Source: Methanobacteriota archaeon (GTDB taxonomy: Archaea; Thermoplasmatota; Thermoplasmata; RBG-16-68-12). Taken from it: 5,526 nucleotides of DNA. The notes beneath the pieces are model-generated. The model did no database searches. It was not told the DNA's origin and was given only the letters and a program-made list of their open reading frames with translations. Shown one piece after another: positions 1 through 5,526 of this stretch (within the stretch, counting starts at the first letter, position 1; every line of letters starts with the position of its first letter). Location of the stretch: contig VBLR01000006.1 of the NCBI GenBank assembly GCA_005878665.1, positions 1 to 5,526 on the forward strand, given 5' to 3'. Position numbers and translations under genes: made by a program.

Positions 1-375
1 AGCGCGGTCGGGAACAACGTCCTCTGCAACGACTATGGCGCGGTCGTCCACCCCGGCTACGACGACGAAGCGGTGTCGTTCATCGGGGAGGTCCTCGGCG
101 TCGGCGTCGTCCGCGGGACCGTCGCCGGGATCAAGACGGTCGGCAGCGTCGCGGTCGCGACGAACAAGGGGGTCCTCTGCCATCCGCACGCGCGGCCGGG
201 GGAGATGGAGGTCCTGAAGTCCGCGTTGCAGGTGCCGGTCGTGATCACGACCGCGAACTATGGCGCCGCGCAGGTCGGGGCGTGCATGGTCGCGAATTCT
301 CACGGTGCCGTCGTGGGCTCACGGACGACACCCATCGAGCTCGGGAGAATCGAAGAAGGCCTCGGGCTGTTTTAG
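1..375 (+). CDS. eif6: Translation initiation factor 6 (aIF6), C-terminal part
   Basis: The frame is open from base 1 to a TAG at 373-375 and gives 124 residues, so the 5' part of the gene lies outside the window. The translation reads through repeated pentein-type units with recurring Gly-Ala-Val-Val and Asn-(Lys/Ser/Asp)-x-Gly patterns. It ends in the family's typical tail: NYG, then VGACMVANSHGAVVG, then ELGRIEEGLGLF. The archaeal/eukaryotic IF6 family binds the large ribosomal subunit and keeps it from joining the small subunit until it is released. Whole archaeal aIF6 is about 220 residues, so a little over half is present. A GTG at 73 is in frame but falls inside the conserved fold and is not the start. 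No clear terminator follows; the next gene begins 60 bp downstream with its own promoter-like element. Family assignment is confident. Confidence 0.95.
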   Translation, partial: SAVGNNVLCNDYGAVVHPGYDDEAVSFIGEVLGVGVVRGTVAGIKTVGSVAVATNKGVLCHPHARPGEMEVLKSALQVPVVITTANYGAAQVGACMVANSHGAVVGSRTTPIELGRIEEGLGLF

Positions 376-395
376 CTGTGTCGTTTACAAACCAT

Positions 396-413
396 CCGAC
401 AAGTTTGATATAT
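396..413 (+). promoter_or_regulatory. Archaeal promoter (BRE/TATA-like) for the DUF373 gene
   Basis: An A/T-rich box, TTTGATATAT, lies at 404-413 in otherwise GC-rich DNA, preceded by CCGACAAG at 396-403 in the place of a TFB-recognition element. The box is centred about 27 bp before the ATG at 436. Archaeal transcription normally starts about 22-27 bp downstream of the TATA centre, so the predicted start falls on or next to the ATG. No Shine-Dalgarno sequence is visible between box and ATG, which fits a leaderless transcript. The start site is inferred, not seen. Confidence 0.6.
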
Positions 414-435
414 CTTGGGATAGCTAGGTATTCCG

Positions 436-1533
436 ATGAAGACGCTGGTCCTCTGCGTCGATCGAGATAACGACATCGGCGTCAAGACTGGGCTCCAGGC
501 CCCACTCGTCGGCCGCGACCAGAATCTAGCAGCGGCGACGAAGCTCGGCCTCGCGGATCCGGAGGACTCCGACGTCAACGCGCTCCTGAGCGCGGTCTCG
601 ATTTACGATGGCCTCCAGAAAGACAACGCGGACGCCGAGGTCGCGACGATCTGTGGGGATGTCCGCGTCGGGCCGGTCTCGGATCTCGTGCTGACGAAGC
701 AACTCGACCAGGTCCTCGAGCAGCTCCGGCCCGACCGCGTGTTCCTCGTGTCCGACGGAGCCGAAGACGAGGCGTTCTCGCCGATCATCGGCTCTCGGAT
801 CCGGGTCGACCACGTGCGCCGCGTGTACGTGCGGCAGACGCCGACCGCGGAATCCCTGTACTACACGATCGGCCGGCAACTGAAGAACCCGCGCGTGCGT
901 CGCAAGATTGTGGCCCCTCTCGGATACGTGCTCCTGCTGTTCGGCGCGATCTACGTGGCGTTGCCCAATGCGGCTTCCGGCCTCGCCCTGATCTTGGCGG
1001 GCCTCTACTTTATCATGATCTCGTTGCCGTTCCAGAGCATCGGCGATGTGCTGAAGAAAGGCTCCGAGATCTATGAGCGAGTCCGAGACTCCGTCGCGAC
1101 GGGGAATCTGGCAATCTTCTTCAACGTGTCCGCGCTCATCTTGATCCTCGTCGGGATCTTCTTCGGAGCGGACACCGCCGGCCGTAACGGCGGGACATCC
1201 TACGTCTCGCAGTTCCTCTGGTTCGTCATCGGCTCGGTCTGGTGGATCGTCATCGGGACATTGCTCTTCGAAGGCGGCAAGGTCATCAGCGCGTACCTCC
1301 GTCACGGCCGGGCTCCGCGGCATGCCGTGGCCGTCGGGGTGACGTTCGTCGCCCTCGGCCTCCTGGTCCTCGGGATGACGCAGATCCTTCAGACGATCCT
1401 CGGGGAATACAACCCCGCCGCTTCCTTGCCCCTGATCTACCTGAGCATGGGGCTCGCGCTGTTCCTCGTCGCGGTCACCGGCCTCTCCTACCGAACGCGC
1501 GAGCAGGGCCCTCAGTCCCCGGACGAGAGCTAG
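436..1533 (+). CDS. DUF373 family archaeal integral membrane protein
   Basis: This 365-residue protein matches the DUF373 family of archaeal membrane proteins, whose function is unknown. The soluble N-terminal domain (about residues 1-155) carries the acidic signatures I recognise from the family: CVDRDNDIG (7-15), GLQAPLVGRDQN (19-30), DPEDSDVNA (41-49) and VSDGAEDE (105-112). The clustered Asp/Glu residues suggest metal or nucleotide binding, but this is inference. About six hydrophobic segments follow, near 158-176, 180-198, 224-243, 256-278, 296-317 and 332-351, then a short polar tail. A charged stretch at 200-220 separates the first pair of segments from the rest. The ATG at 436 starts exactly at the conserved MKTLVLCVDRD and fits the leaderless promoter just upstream. 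The mptE-like gene follows after 17 bp, suggesting co-transcription. No damage is seen. Confidence 0.88.
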   Translation: MKTLVLCVDRDNDIGVKTGLQAPLVGRDQNLAAATKLGLADPEDSDVNALLSAVSIYDGLQKDNADAEVATICGDVRVGPVSDLVLTKQLDQVLEQLRPDRVFLVSDGAEDEAFSPIIGSRIRVDHVRRVYVRQTPTAESLYYTIGRQLKNPRVRRKIVAPLGYVLLLFGAIYVALPNAASGLALILAGLYFIMISLPFQSIGDVLKKGSEIYERVRDSVATGNLAIFFNVSALILILVGIFFGADTAGRNGGTSYVSQFLWFVIGSVWWIVIGTLLFEGGKVISAYLRHGRAPRHAVAVGVTFVALGLLVLGMTQILQTILGEYNPAASLPLIYLSMGLALFLVAVTGLSYRTREQGPQSPDES

Positions 1534-1550
1534 GGGCGCCGGGGTTTCGG

Positions 1551-2198
1551 ATGGAATTCGAGACCTGGGAGCCGTTCTACGAAGAGATTCGGAAAGACTT
1601 CGGCTTCCCCCGGGAAAAGGATGAGGCGGTTGCCATCGAGCTCGACAAGCTCTTGGGCGGCAATCGGGTCCCCGACTCGAGCCTTCGGAAGATCATCCGG
1701 GGGAAGGAAGTCACGGTGGCCGGAAACGGTCCGAACGTCGCGGAGGAGATCGGCGAGGCCCGCGGGGTCCTCCTCACGGCGGACGAGGCGACGTCGGTCG
1801 CCCTCGAGAAAGGGCTTCTTCCGGCCATCCTCGTGACCGATCTTGACGGAACTGTGACGGATCAGGTGAAGGCGAATGCCGAAGGCGCGATCGCGGTCAT
1901 CCACGGCCACGGCGACAACGGACCTGCGGTGCGGCAATGGGCACCGCGGTTCTCCGGGGCAACGGTGGCGACGACGCAATCCCGGCCCCTCGGAGGCCTG
2001 CGGAACTTCGGCGGCTTTACGGATGGAGATCGGGCGGTGTTCCTCGCAGACCATTTCGGCGCCGCGCGCATCCGTTTGGTCGGCTTCGACTTCGAACATC
2101 CGAATGCGAAGGACCTCGACCGCCGCACGAAACAGCGGAAGCTCGACTGGGCGTACATCCTCCTCGGGAGCCTCCATCGGGACGAGCTCGAACTATGA
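1551..2198 (+). CDS. mptE: MptE-like 6-hydroxymethyl-7,8-dihydropterin pyrophosphokinase (DUF115)
   Basis: This 215-residue protein is full length for the archaeal MptE family (Methanocaldococcus MJ1634 type). The family transfers pyrophosphate from ATP to 6-hydroxymethyl-7,8-dihydropterin on the way to tetrahydromethanopterin or folate. Visible motifs are VTVAGNGPN (54-62, glycine-rich nucleotide loop), TADEAT (76-81), VTDLDG (95-100), HGHGDN (118-123), ATTQ (140-143), FGGFTDGDRA (153-162), VGFDF (177-181) and KLDW (197-200). The ATG at 1551 is chosen because the family N-terminus starts there; the open frame continues upstream only as a shadow inside the DUF373 gene. No Shine-Dalgarno is obvious in the 17-bp gap, so translation may depend on read-through from DUF373. 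The loop has Asn59 where I recall Ala in the usual GAGPS motif. The TGA stop overlaps the end of convergent gcvPB by 6 bp. Family is confident; substrate is inferred from family. Confidence 0.85.
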   Translation: MEFETWEPFYEEIRKDFGFPREKDEAVAIELDKLLGGNRVPDSSLRKIIRGKEVTVAGNGPNVAEEIGEARGVLLTADEATSVALEKGLLPAILVTDLDGTVTDQVKANAEGAIAVIHGHGDNGPAVRQWAPRFSGATVATTQSRPLGGLRNFGGFTDGDRAVFLADHFGAARIRLVGFDFEHPNAKDLDRRTKQRKLDWAYILLGSLHRDELEL

Positions 2199-3621
2199 GG
2201 GTGGCTTCGGGGACTTCAACGTCCGCCAACTGAGGATCGGTTCGCGGGCCGCCTGCACTTCGTCGACGCGCGCGACCGCGGTGTTGTGAGGGGCGGAGTG
2301 CAACGTGTCGGGATCCTCCTTCACGATTTTCTTGAGCGCCTCCACGAACCCGTCGAGCGTTTCCTTCGTCTCCGTCTCTGTGGGCTCGACCATGAGCGCC
2401 TCCTCCACGAGATGCGGGAAGTACACGGTCGGCGGATGGTAGCCGAAGTCCATGAGGCGCTTCGCCAGGTCCACCGTGCGGACGCCTCGCTCCGCGGCGA
2501 GCTTCGCGGCACTGGCGACGAACTCATGCTTCCGGAGCCCGCCGAAGGGCACGTCGAGGACGCCGGCCAGCCGGTGACGGATGTAATTCGCGTTCAGCAC
2601 GGCACGGTCGGAGACTTCTTTGAGCCCGTCTCCGCCCATCCGGAGGATGTAGGCGTAGGCCCGCACCAGGAGCGCGAAGTTCCCGTACCACGCGCGCACT
2701 TTCCCGATCGACTTCGGGCGGTCGTAGTCCAGGTGGTAGCCGCGGCCGTTCAGCCCGATCACCGGCACCGGGAGGAACGGCTCGAGCGGTTTCTTGACGC
2801 CGACGGGCCCGGCCCCCGGACCTCCGCCGCCGTGGGGCGTCGTGAAGGTCTTGTGCAGGTTGAAGTGGACGATGTCGAAATTCATTTTGCCCGGAGACGT
2901 GCGGCCCAGGATGGCGTTGAAGTTCGCGCCGTCGTAGTACAGGAGGCCACCCGCGTCGTGCACGATCTGCGCAATGTCTAGGACATGCTCTTCGAAGATC
3001 CCGAGGGTGTTCGGATTCGTCAGCATGAGGGCGAGTGTCTTCGGACCGGCGGCGGCCTCGAGCGCCTTCAGATCGACGCGTCCGTCCTTCGATGGAATCT
3101 CGATCAGATCGAACCCAAGCATTCCGGCCGACGCGGGGTTTGTGCCGTGTGCGGTGTCGGGGATGATGACCTGATGTCGTTCCTCCCCCCGCTCCCGGTG
3201 GTACGCTTGCGCGAGGAGCAGGCCCGTGTATTCGCCTTGCGCGCCCGCCGCGGGCTGCAATGTGACCGCGTCCATCCCCGCGATGCGCGCCAAGAGGTCC
3301 TGCAACTCGTAGAGGACGCGGAGCGCTCCTTGGACGGTCGACTCGTCTTGGTCCGGATGGATCCGCGTCACGGTGGGGAGGGCCGCGAGTTCCTCCGTGA
3401 ATTTCGGGTTGAATTTCATCGTGCACGATCCGAGCGGATAGAAACCGGTGTCGATTCCAAAGTTCATCTGCGATAGCCGCGTGAAGTGCCGGACCACGTC
3501 GTGCTCCGAAAGGTTCGGGATGCTTCGCAGGGACGAGGTCCGTAAGATCGACCACGGTGTCCGGGGCGGACCGCTTCTCGAGGAGGAGCGGCTCGTCCCA
3601 GTACGCCTGACGGAAATTCAA
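2193..3621 (-). CDS. gcvPB: Glycine dehydrogenase (decarboxylating) subunit 2, with an apparent frameshift
   Basis: This is the C-terminal, PLP-binding half of the glycine cleavage P-protein, which decarboxylates glycine and gives the aminomethyl group to lipoyl-GcvH. From 3497 to 2193 one frame encodes TRLSQMNFG, FYPLGSCTMKFNPK, QPAAGAQGEYTG, DTAHGTNPAS, YYDGANFNA and NLHKTFTTPHGGGGPG; the Lys of NLHK (codon 2852-2850) is the expected Schiff-base residue. The C-terminus, DEVQAAREPILSW, is intact. The family N-terminus, MNFRQAYWDEPLLLEK, lies in another frame starting at TTG 3621, with GGAGG seven bases upstream and overlapping the gcvPA stop as TTGA. Joining the parts needs one base skipped and gives about 475 residues, close to the family length. 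As written, translation from 3621 runs into a wrong frame, while a start at GTG 3497 gives 434 residues without the N-terminus. It probably forms a heterotetramer with GcvPA. Identity is certain; integrity is not. Confidence 0.92.
3500..3617 (-). other. Frameshift interval inside gcvPB
   Basis: On the minus strand, family-like sequence runs from TTG 3621 through about 15-31 codons (ending near LTDLVP at 3546-3529). It then continues as SLRSIPNLSEHDVVRHF in the frame offset by +1 (from about 3533). The second frame is open only after the TGA at 3620-3618, so the crossover must lie below 3617. It must lie above the conserved VVRHFTRLSQ block beginning near 3500. The distance 3621-2193 is 1429 bases, one more than a multiple of three, as expected for one extra base. 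A CCCC run (plus-strand GGGG at 3562-3565) is the only short homopolymer in the interval. Confidence 0.75.
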
Positions 3622-4940
3622 CGGAACGCCTCCAGAGCCGCAAGGAGGCGTCCGACGGCTTCCGGTGTATGCCGACCCGTTGTGGCGAAGAGTGCCGCAT
3701 CACTCAACTCGGGAAGTTGACGCGTGAGGGGTAGGCCGCCGTGGATGCCCTTCTCCAGGAGCGCCCGATGGACCGCCGCATATCCCTTCTTGCGCCGGAC
3801 CACGAATTCGTTGAAATGGGCTCCGGGAAAGAGCGGCGCCTCGAATCCAGCGATTTTGTCGATCGCTGCCGCGAGTTCCTTCGCCCTCCGAATGTTCTCC
3901 GCGGCGACTCGACGAAGGCCATTCGAACCGAGGACGGCCATGTATGCCGCGGCCGCGACCGCGAGGAGGGACTCGTTCGTGCAGATGTTCGACATCGCCT
4001 TCTCCCGGCGGATGTGTTGCTCCCGCGTCTGGAGCGTCATGCAGAACGCGCGATGGCCTTTCGCGTCTCGCGTCAAGCCGATGACGCGTCCCGGCATCTT
4101 GCGGATGTGTTGTTGCCGACACGCGAAGATTCCAAGGAGCGGACCTCCAAAATTCATTTGCGTGCCGAGCGGCTGTCCCTCGCCGACGACGATGTCCGCT
4201 CCGAAGTCTCCCGGCGGGCGCACGACCGCCTGTGCGATTGGATTCACCCCGACGACGAGCACCCCGGTCGTCATATCGCGAATTTCCTCGAGCTGTTCTT
4301 CGAATCGGCCGAAGAAGTTCGGATTCTCGACGTAGACACCGCATACGTCCGGAGACATTGCGGTCTTCAGCTTCGCGAGATCGAGCATCCCGCTTTCCCG
4401 GTCGTAGTCCACCTCGCGCACCTCGAGGCCCGCGCCTAGGATGTAATTCGCGAGGACCGCGCGACGATTGTGTCGCAACCCGCGCGGGACCAAGAAGATC
4501 CGACCGCCATGGATTCGGTGAGCCATCCGGGCCGCTTCGCCGAGGGCCGTCGAGCCATCGTACATCGACGTGTTCGCGGCGTCCATTCCGGTGAGCTCGC
4601 AGATGAGGCTCTGATACTCCCAGAGCGCCTGGAGCAGGCCCTGGCTGATTTCCGGTTGGTACGGGGTGTATGACGTGTAGAACTCGGAGCGGGAAACGAC
4701 GGCCCGTACGCTCGCGGGCACGAAGTGATCGTACAAGCCTCCCCCGAGGAACGTGGGCATGTCGACGACCGTGCGGTTCGCACGGAGCATCGAAGTCACC
4801 CGCGCGACGACCTGGTCCTCCGGCAATCCGTCCGGGATGTCGAGCTTCGGAATCCGCACGGCCGAGGGGATGTCCGCGAAGAGGTCGTCGACGCTCCGGA
4901 GGCCCATCTCCCGGAGCATCTCGTCCTCGTCCGAGGGCAT
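3618..4940 (-). CDS. gcvPA: Glycine dehydrogenase (decarboxylating) subunit 1
   Basis: This 440-residue protein is full length for the alpha subunit of the split P-protein of the glycine cleavage system. Family signatures in order are RSVDDLFADIP (15-25), FLGGGLYDHFVPASV (64-78), FYTSYTPYQPEISQG (87-101), LICELTGMDAANTSMYDGSTA (first half 112-120, MYDGSTA 126-132), YVENPNFFG (203-211), VVGEGQPLG (251-259), QMNFGGP (261-267), GRVIGLTRD (284-292) and LQTREQHIRREKAMSNICTN (303-322). It has the type I PLP-enzyme fold but lacks the PLP lysine, which is in GcvPB; the two pair in the active complex. The ATG at 4940 is the only start codon found upstream of the conserved block. No Shine-Dalgarno precedes it, and a CTTAAG box sits about 30 bp upstream, so a very short leader is likely. 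The TGA stop overlaps the gcvPB start. The gene is intact. Confidence 0.95.
   Translation of the reverse strand: MPSDEDEMLREMGLRSVDDLFADIPSAVRIPKLDIPDGLPEDQVVARVTSMLRANRTVVDMPTFLGGGLYDHFVPASVRAVVSRSEFYTSYTPYQPEISQGLLQALWEYQSLICELTGMDAANTSMYDGSTALGEAARMAHRIHGGRIFLVPRGLRHNRRAVLANYILGAGLEVREVDYDRESGMLDLAKLKTAMSPDVCGVYVENPNFFGRFEEQLEEIRDMTTGVLVVGVNPIAQAVVRPPGDFGADIVVGEGQPLGTQMNFGGPLLGIFACRQQHIRKMPGRVIGLTRDAKGHRAFCMTLQTREQHIRREKAMSNICTNESLLAVAAAAYMAVLGSNGLRRVAAENIRRAKELAAAIDKIAGFEAPLFPGAHFNEFVVRRKKGYAAVHRALLEKGIHGGLPLTRQLPELSDAALFATTGRHTPEAVGRLLAALEAFR
3629..3633 (-). promoter_or_regulatory. Shine-Dalgarno site for gcvPB
   Basis: GGAGG on the minus strand lies inside the last codons of gcvPA, seven bases before the TTG at 3621. 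With the TTGA overlap it decides the gcvPB start in favour of the TTG and points to coupled translation of the two P-protein subunits. Confidence 0.7.
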
Positions 4941-4965
4941 GCGGTTGCCGTTGAAAGGTAGGCGA

Positions 4966-4975
4966 CACTTAAGGG
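4966..4975 (-). promoter_or_regulatory. Possible TATA-like box for gcvPAB
   Basis: The minus strand reads CCCTTAAGTG, with the CTTAAG core at 4973-4968 and an AAAA tract just upstream, in GC-rich surroundings. The core is centred about 30 bp before the gcvPA ATG, which would put the transcription start only a few bases from the ATG. The lack of a Shine-Dalgarno fits. The box is short and a weak TATA match, so this is tentative. Confidence 0.4.
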
Positions 4976-4984
4976 TTTTGACTG

Positions 4985-4997
4985 CTCCTCGCAGGAG
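4985..4997. repeat. Short inverted repeat in the divergent intergenic region
   Basis: CTCCT-CGC-AGGAG is a perfect 5-bp inverted repeat with a 3-base spacer, midway between the two TATA-like boxes of the divergent gcvPA and methyltransferase-like promoters. It could be an operator half-site pair, but perfect 5-bp repeats also arise by chance in DNA of this composition. Confidence 0.35.
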
Positions 4998-5011
4998 GTG
5001 TTCGACGGAGT

Positions 5012-5018
5012 GTATATG
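5012..5018 (+). promoter_or_regulatory. TATA-like box for the membrane methyltransferase-like gene
   Basis: GTATATG at 5012-5018 is the only TATA-like sequence on the plus strand of this intergenic region. It predicts a transcription start near 5040, leaving a leader of about 14 bases that would just include the GAGG Shine-Dalgarno (5044-5047) before the TTG at 5054. Read on the other strand, the same A/T patch could serve gcvPA with a leader of about 50 bases, which is less likely. Confidence 0.45.
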
Positions 5019-5043
5019 GCGCGCGCTATTGATTCCGCGTCTC

Positions 5044-5047
5044 GAGG
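5044..5047 (+). promoter_or_regulatory. Shine-Dalgarno site deciding a TTG start
   Basis: GAGG (in CGAGGATA) lies six bases before TTG 5054. A TGA at 5030-5032 closes the frame upstream, and the next in-frame ATG (codon 26) would cut off the first membrane segment, so this site supports the TTG. Confidence 0.5.
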
Positions 5048-5053
5048 ATACGC

Positions 5054-5526
5054 TTGCTTCCGCGATTCGCCGCCTCCCTGCTGCTCCTGCTCGCCGGCCT
5101 TTGGTGGGGCCTTACCGTCGTCGCGTGGATGGCGTGGGAGAGACGGTTCGTTTCCGCGGGTCTCCGGGAGAGGCGAGCGCATGCGCCGAAGGAGAGACGA
5201 CATTGGACCTCCACGATCGTCGATGTGATTCAGTTCGGACTCCCGACCGTCCTCGCGGTCGGCCTGGCGATCGACGGGATCGCCTCGGGTATCATCTCTT
5301 ATGGCCAACCTTGGTCGTTCTCCCTTCCGTTCGCGGTGGCTTTCCAAGTTCTCGGCGCCGTCCTTCTGTTTATCGGATTGCCATTGTTCACCGCGGGGGC
5401 GTTTCTGACCGGGAAGTACGTCTACAGCAAGCTCCCCGAAGAACGGCCCCTCCTCGACCGCGGACCGTATCGCTACATTCGGCATCCGATCTACTTGTCT
5501 TTCCTCCTCACCTCGGTGGGCTTCGT
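5054..5526 (+). CDS. Membrane methyltransferase of the ICMT/phospholipid methyltransferase group (partial)
   Basis: The frame is open from just after a TGA at 5030 to the window edge; 157 codons are seen and the 3' end is missing. The TTG at 5054 is taken as the start because GAGG precedes it and the first membrane segment follows at once. Hydrophobic segments lie at about residues 6-27, 56-83 and 91-118, with a fourth beginning near 145. A strongly basic loop (about 29-50, rich in Arg) follows the first segment and should face the cytoplasm. The ending matches the group signature: LLDRGPYRYIRHP (133-145) followed by IYLSFLL. This Gly-x-Tyr-...-Arg-His-Pro-x-Tyr pattern marks the SAM-dependent isoprenylcysteine/phospholipid methyltransferase-like families. 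The substrate is unknown, and related small membrane proteins without proven activity carry the motif too. It is transcribed divergently from gcvPA, with no evident functional link. Confidence 0.75.
   Translation, partial: MLPRFAASLLLLLAGLWWGLTVVAWMAWERRFVSAGLRERRAHAPKERRHWTSTIVDVIQFGLPTVLAVGLAIDGIASGIISYGQPWSFSLPFAVAFQVLGAVLLFIGLPLFTAGAFLTGKYVYSKLPEERPLLDRGPYRYIRHPIYLSFLLTSVGF

Noticed and set aside
526..1323. A 265-codon minus-strand open frame opposite the DUF373 gene
   Set aside because: It has a low-complexity Arg/Asp/Glu-rich translation typical of a GC-rich antisense shadow, and the plus-strand frame has clear family motifs.
1242..1550. Upstream extension of the mptE frame to 1242
   Set aside because: This part lies inside the DUF373 coding region, reads as Arg/Pro-rich noise, and the family N-terminus begins at ATG 1551.
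1530..2177. A 215-codon minus-strand open frame opposite mptE
   Set aside because: It mirrors mptE codon by codon. Codon bias explains it, and no recognisable domain is present.
2579..2592. A 14-bp direct match (GGATGTAATTCGCG) shared with 4439-4452
   Set aside because: Both copies encode Ala-Asn-Tyr-Ile, at non-equivalent positions in GcvPB and GcvPA. This looks like codon-choice coincidence, not a repeat element.
3700..4968. A 422-codon minus-strand frame starting at GTG 4968, overlapping gcvPA
   Set aside because: It is an offset frame of gcvPA with Arg/Gly/Pro-rich, motif-free translation; the gcvPA frame carries all the family signatures.
4796..5485. A minus-strand open frame crossing the divergent intergenic region
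   Set aside because: Its translation is charged low-complexity sequence opposite the membrane methyltransferase-like gene and ends out of frame inside gcvPA.

Overview
The window is GC-rich and reads as archaeal. It holds the end of translation initiation factor aIF6, a DUF373 integral membrane protein, an MptE-type (DUF115) archaeal 6-hydroxymethyl-7,8-dihydropterin pyrophosphokinase, and a glycine decarboxylase split into GcvPA and GcvPB. Promoters look archaeal (TATA-like boxes placed for leaderless or near-leaderless transcripts). A euryarchaeal/Thermoplasmatota-like lineage is my best guess, but the lineage is inference only.

Layout. Bases 1-375 (+) are the C-terminal 124 codons of aIF6. 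A 60-bp gap carries a TATA-like box suited to a leaderless transcript of the DUF373 gene (436-1533, +). The mptE-like gene (1551-2198, +) follows after 17 bp, probably in the same transcript. It meets the C-terminal end of gcvPB tail to tail, and the two genes overlap by 6 bp. On the minus strand, gcvPA (4940-3618) is followed directly by gcvPB (3621-2193) through a TTGA start/stop overlap with a good Shine-Dalgarno sequence. A 113-bp divergent intergenic region (4941-5053) separates gcvPA from a plus-strand gene that runs off the window. That gene starts at a TTG at 5054 and encodes a multi-pass membrane protein with the Gly-Pro-Tyr...Arg-His-Pro signature of the isoprenylcysteine carboxyl methyltransferase (ICMT)/phospholipid methyltransferase group.

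Function. GcvPA and GcvPB form the P-protein of the glycine cleavage system, which decarboxylates glycine and passes an aminomethyl group to lipoyl-GcvH. GcvT then moves the one-carbon unit to a reduced pterin. MptE-type enzymes make a precursor of that pterin carrier (tetrahydrofolate or tetrahydromethanopterin), so the two converging transcripts touch the same one-carbon pathway. gcvH and gcvT are not in the window.

The most notable anomaly is in gcvPB. Its conserved N-terminus (about 30 residues from the TTG at 3621) and the rest of the protein lie in different frames, offset by one base, so the gene as written needs a +1 shift somewhere between about 3617 and 3500. A sequencing or assembly error is the simplest explanation; a real mutation or recoding cannot be excluded. 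I found no mobile elements, CRISPR arrays, tRNA or rRNA genes, and no clearly novel system. No stretch over 300 bp lacks a gene.
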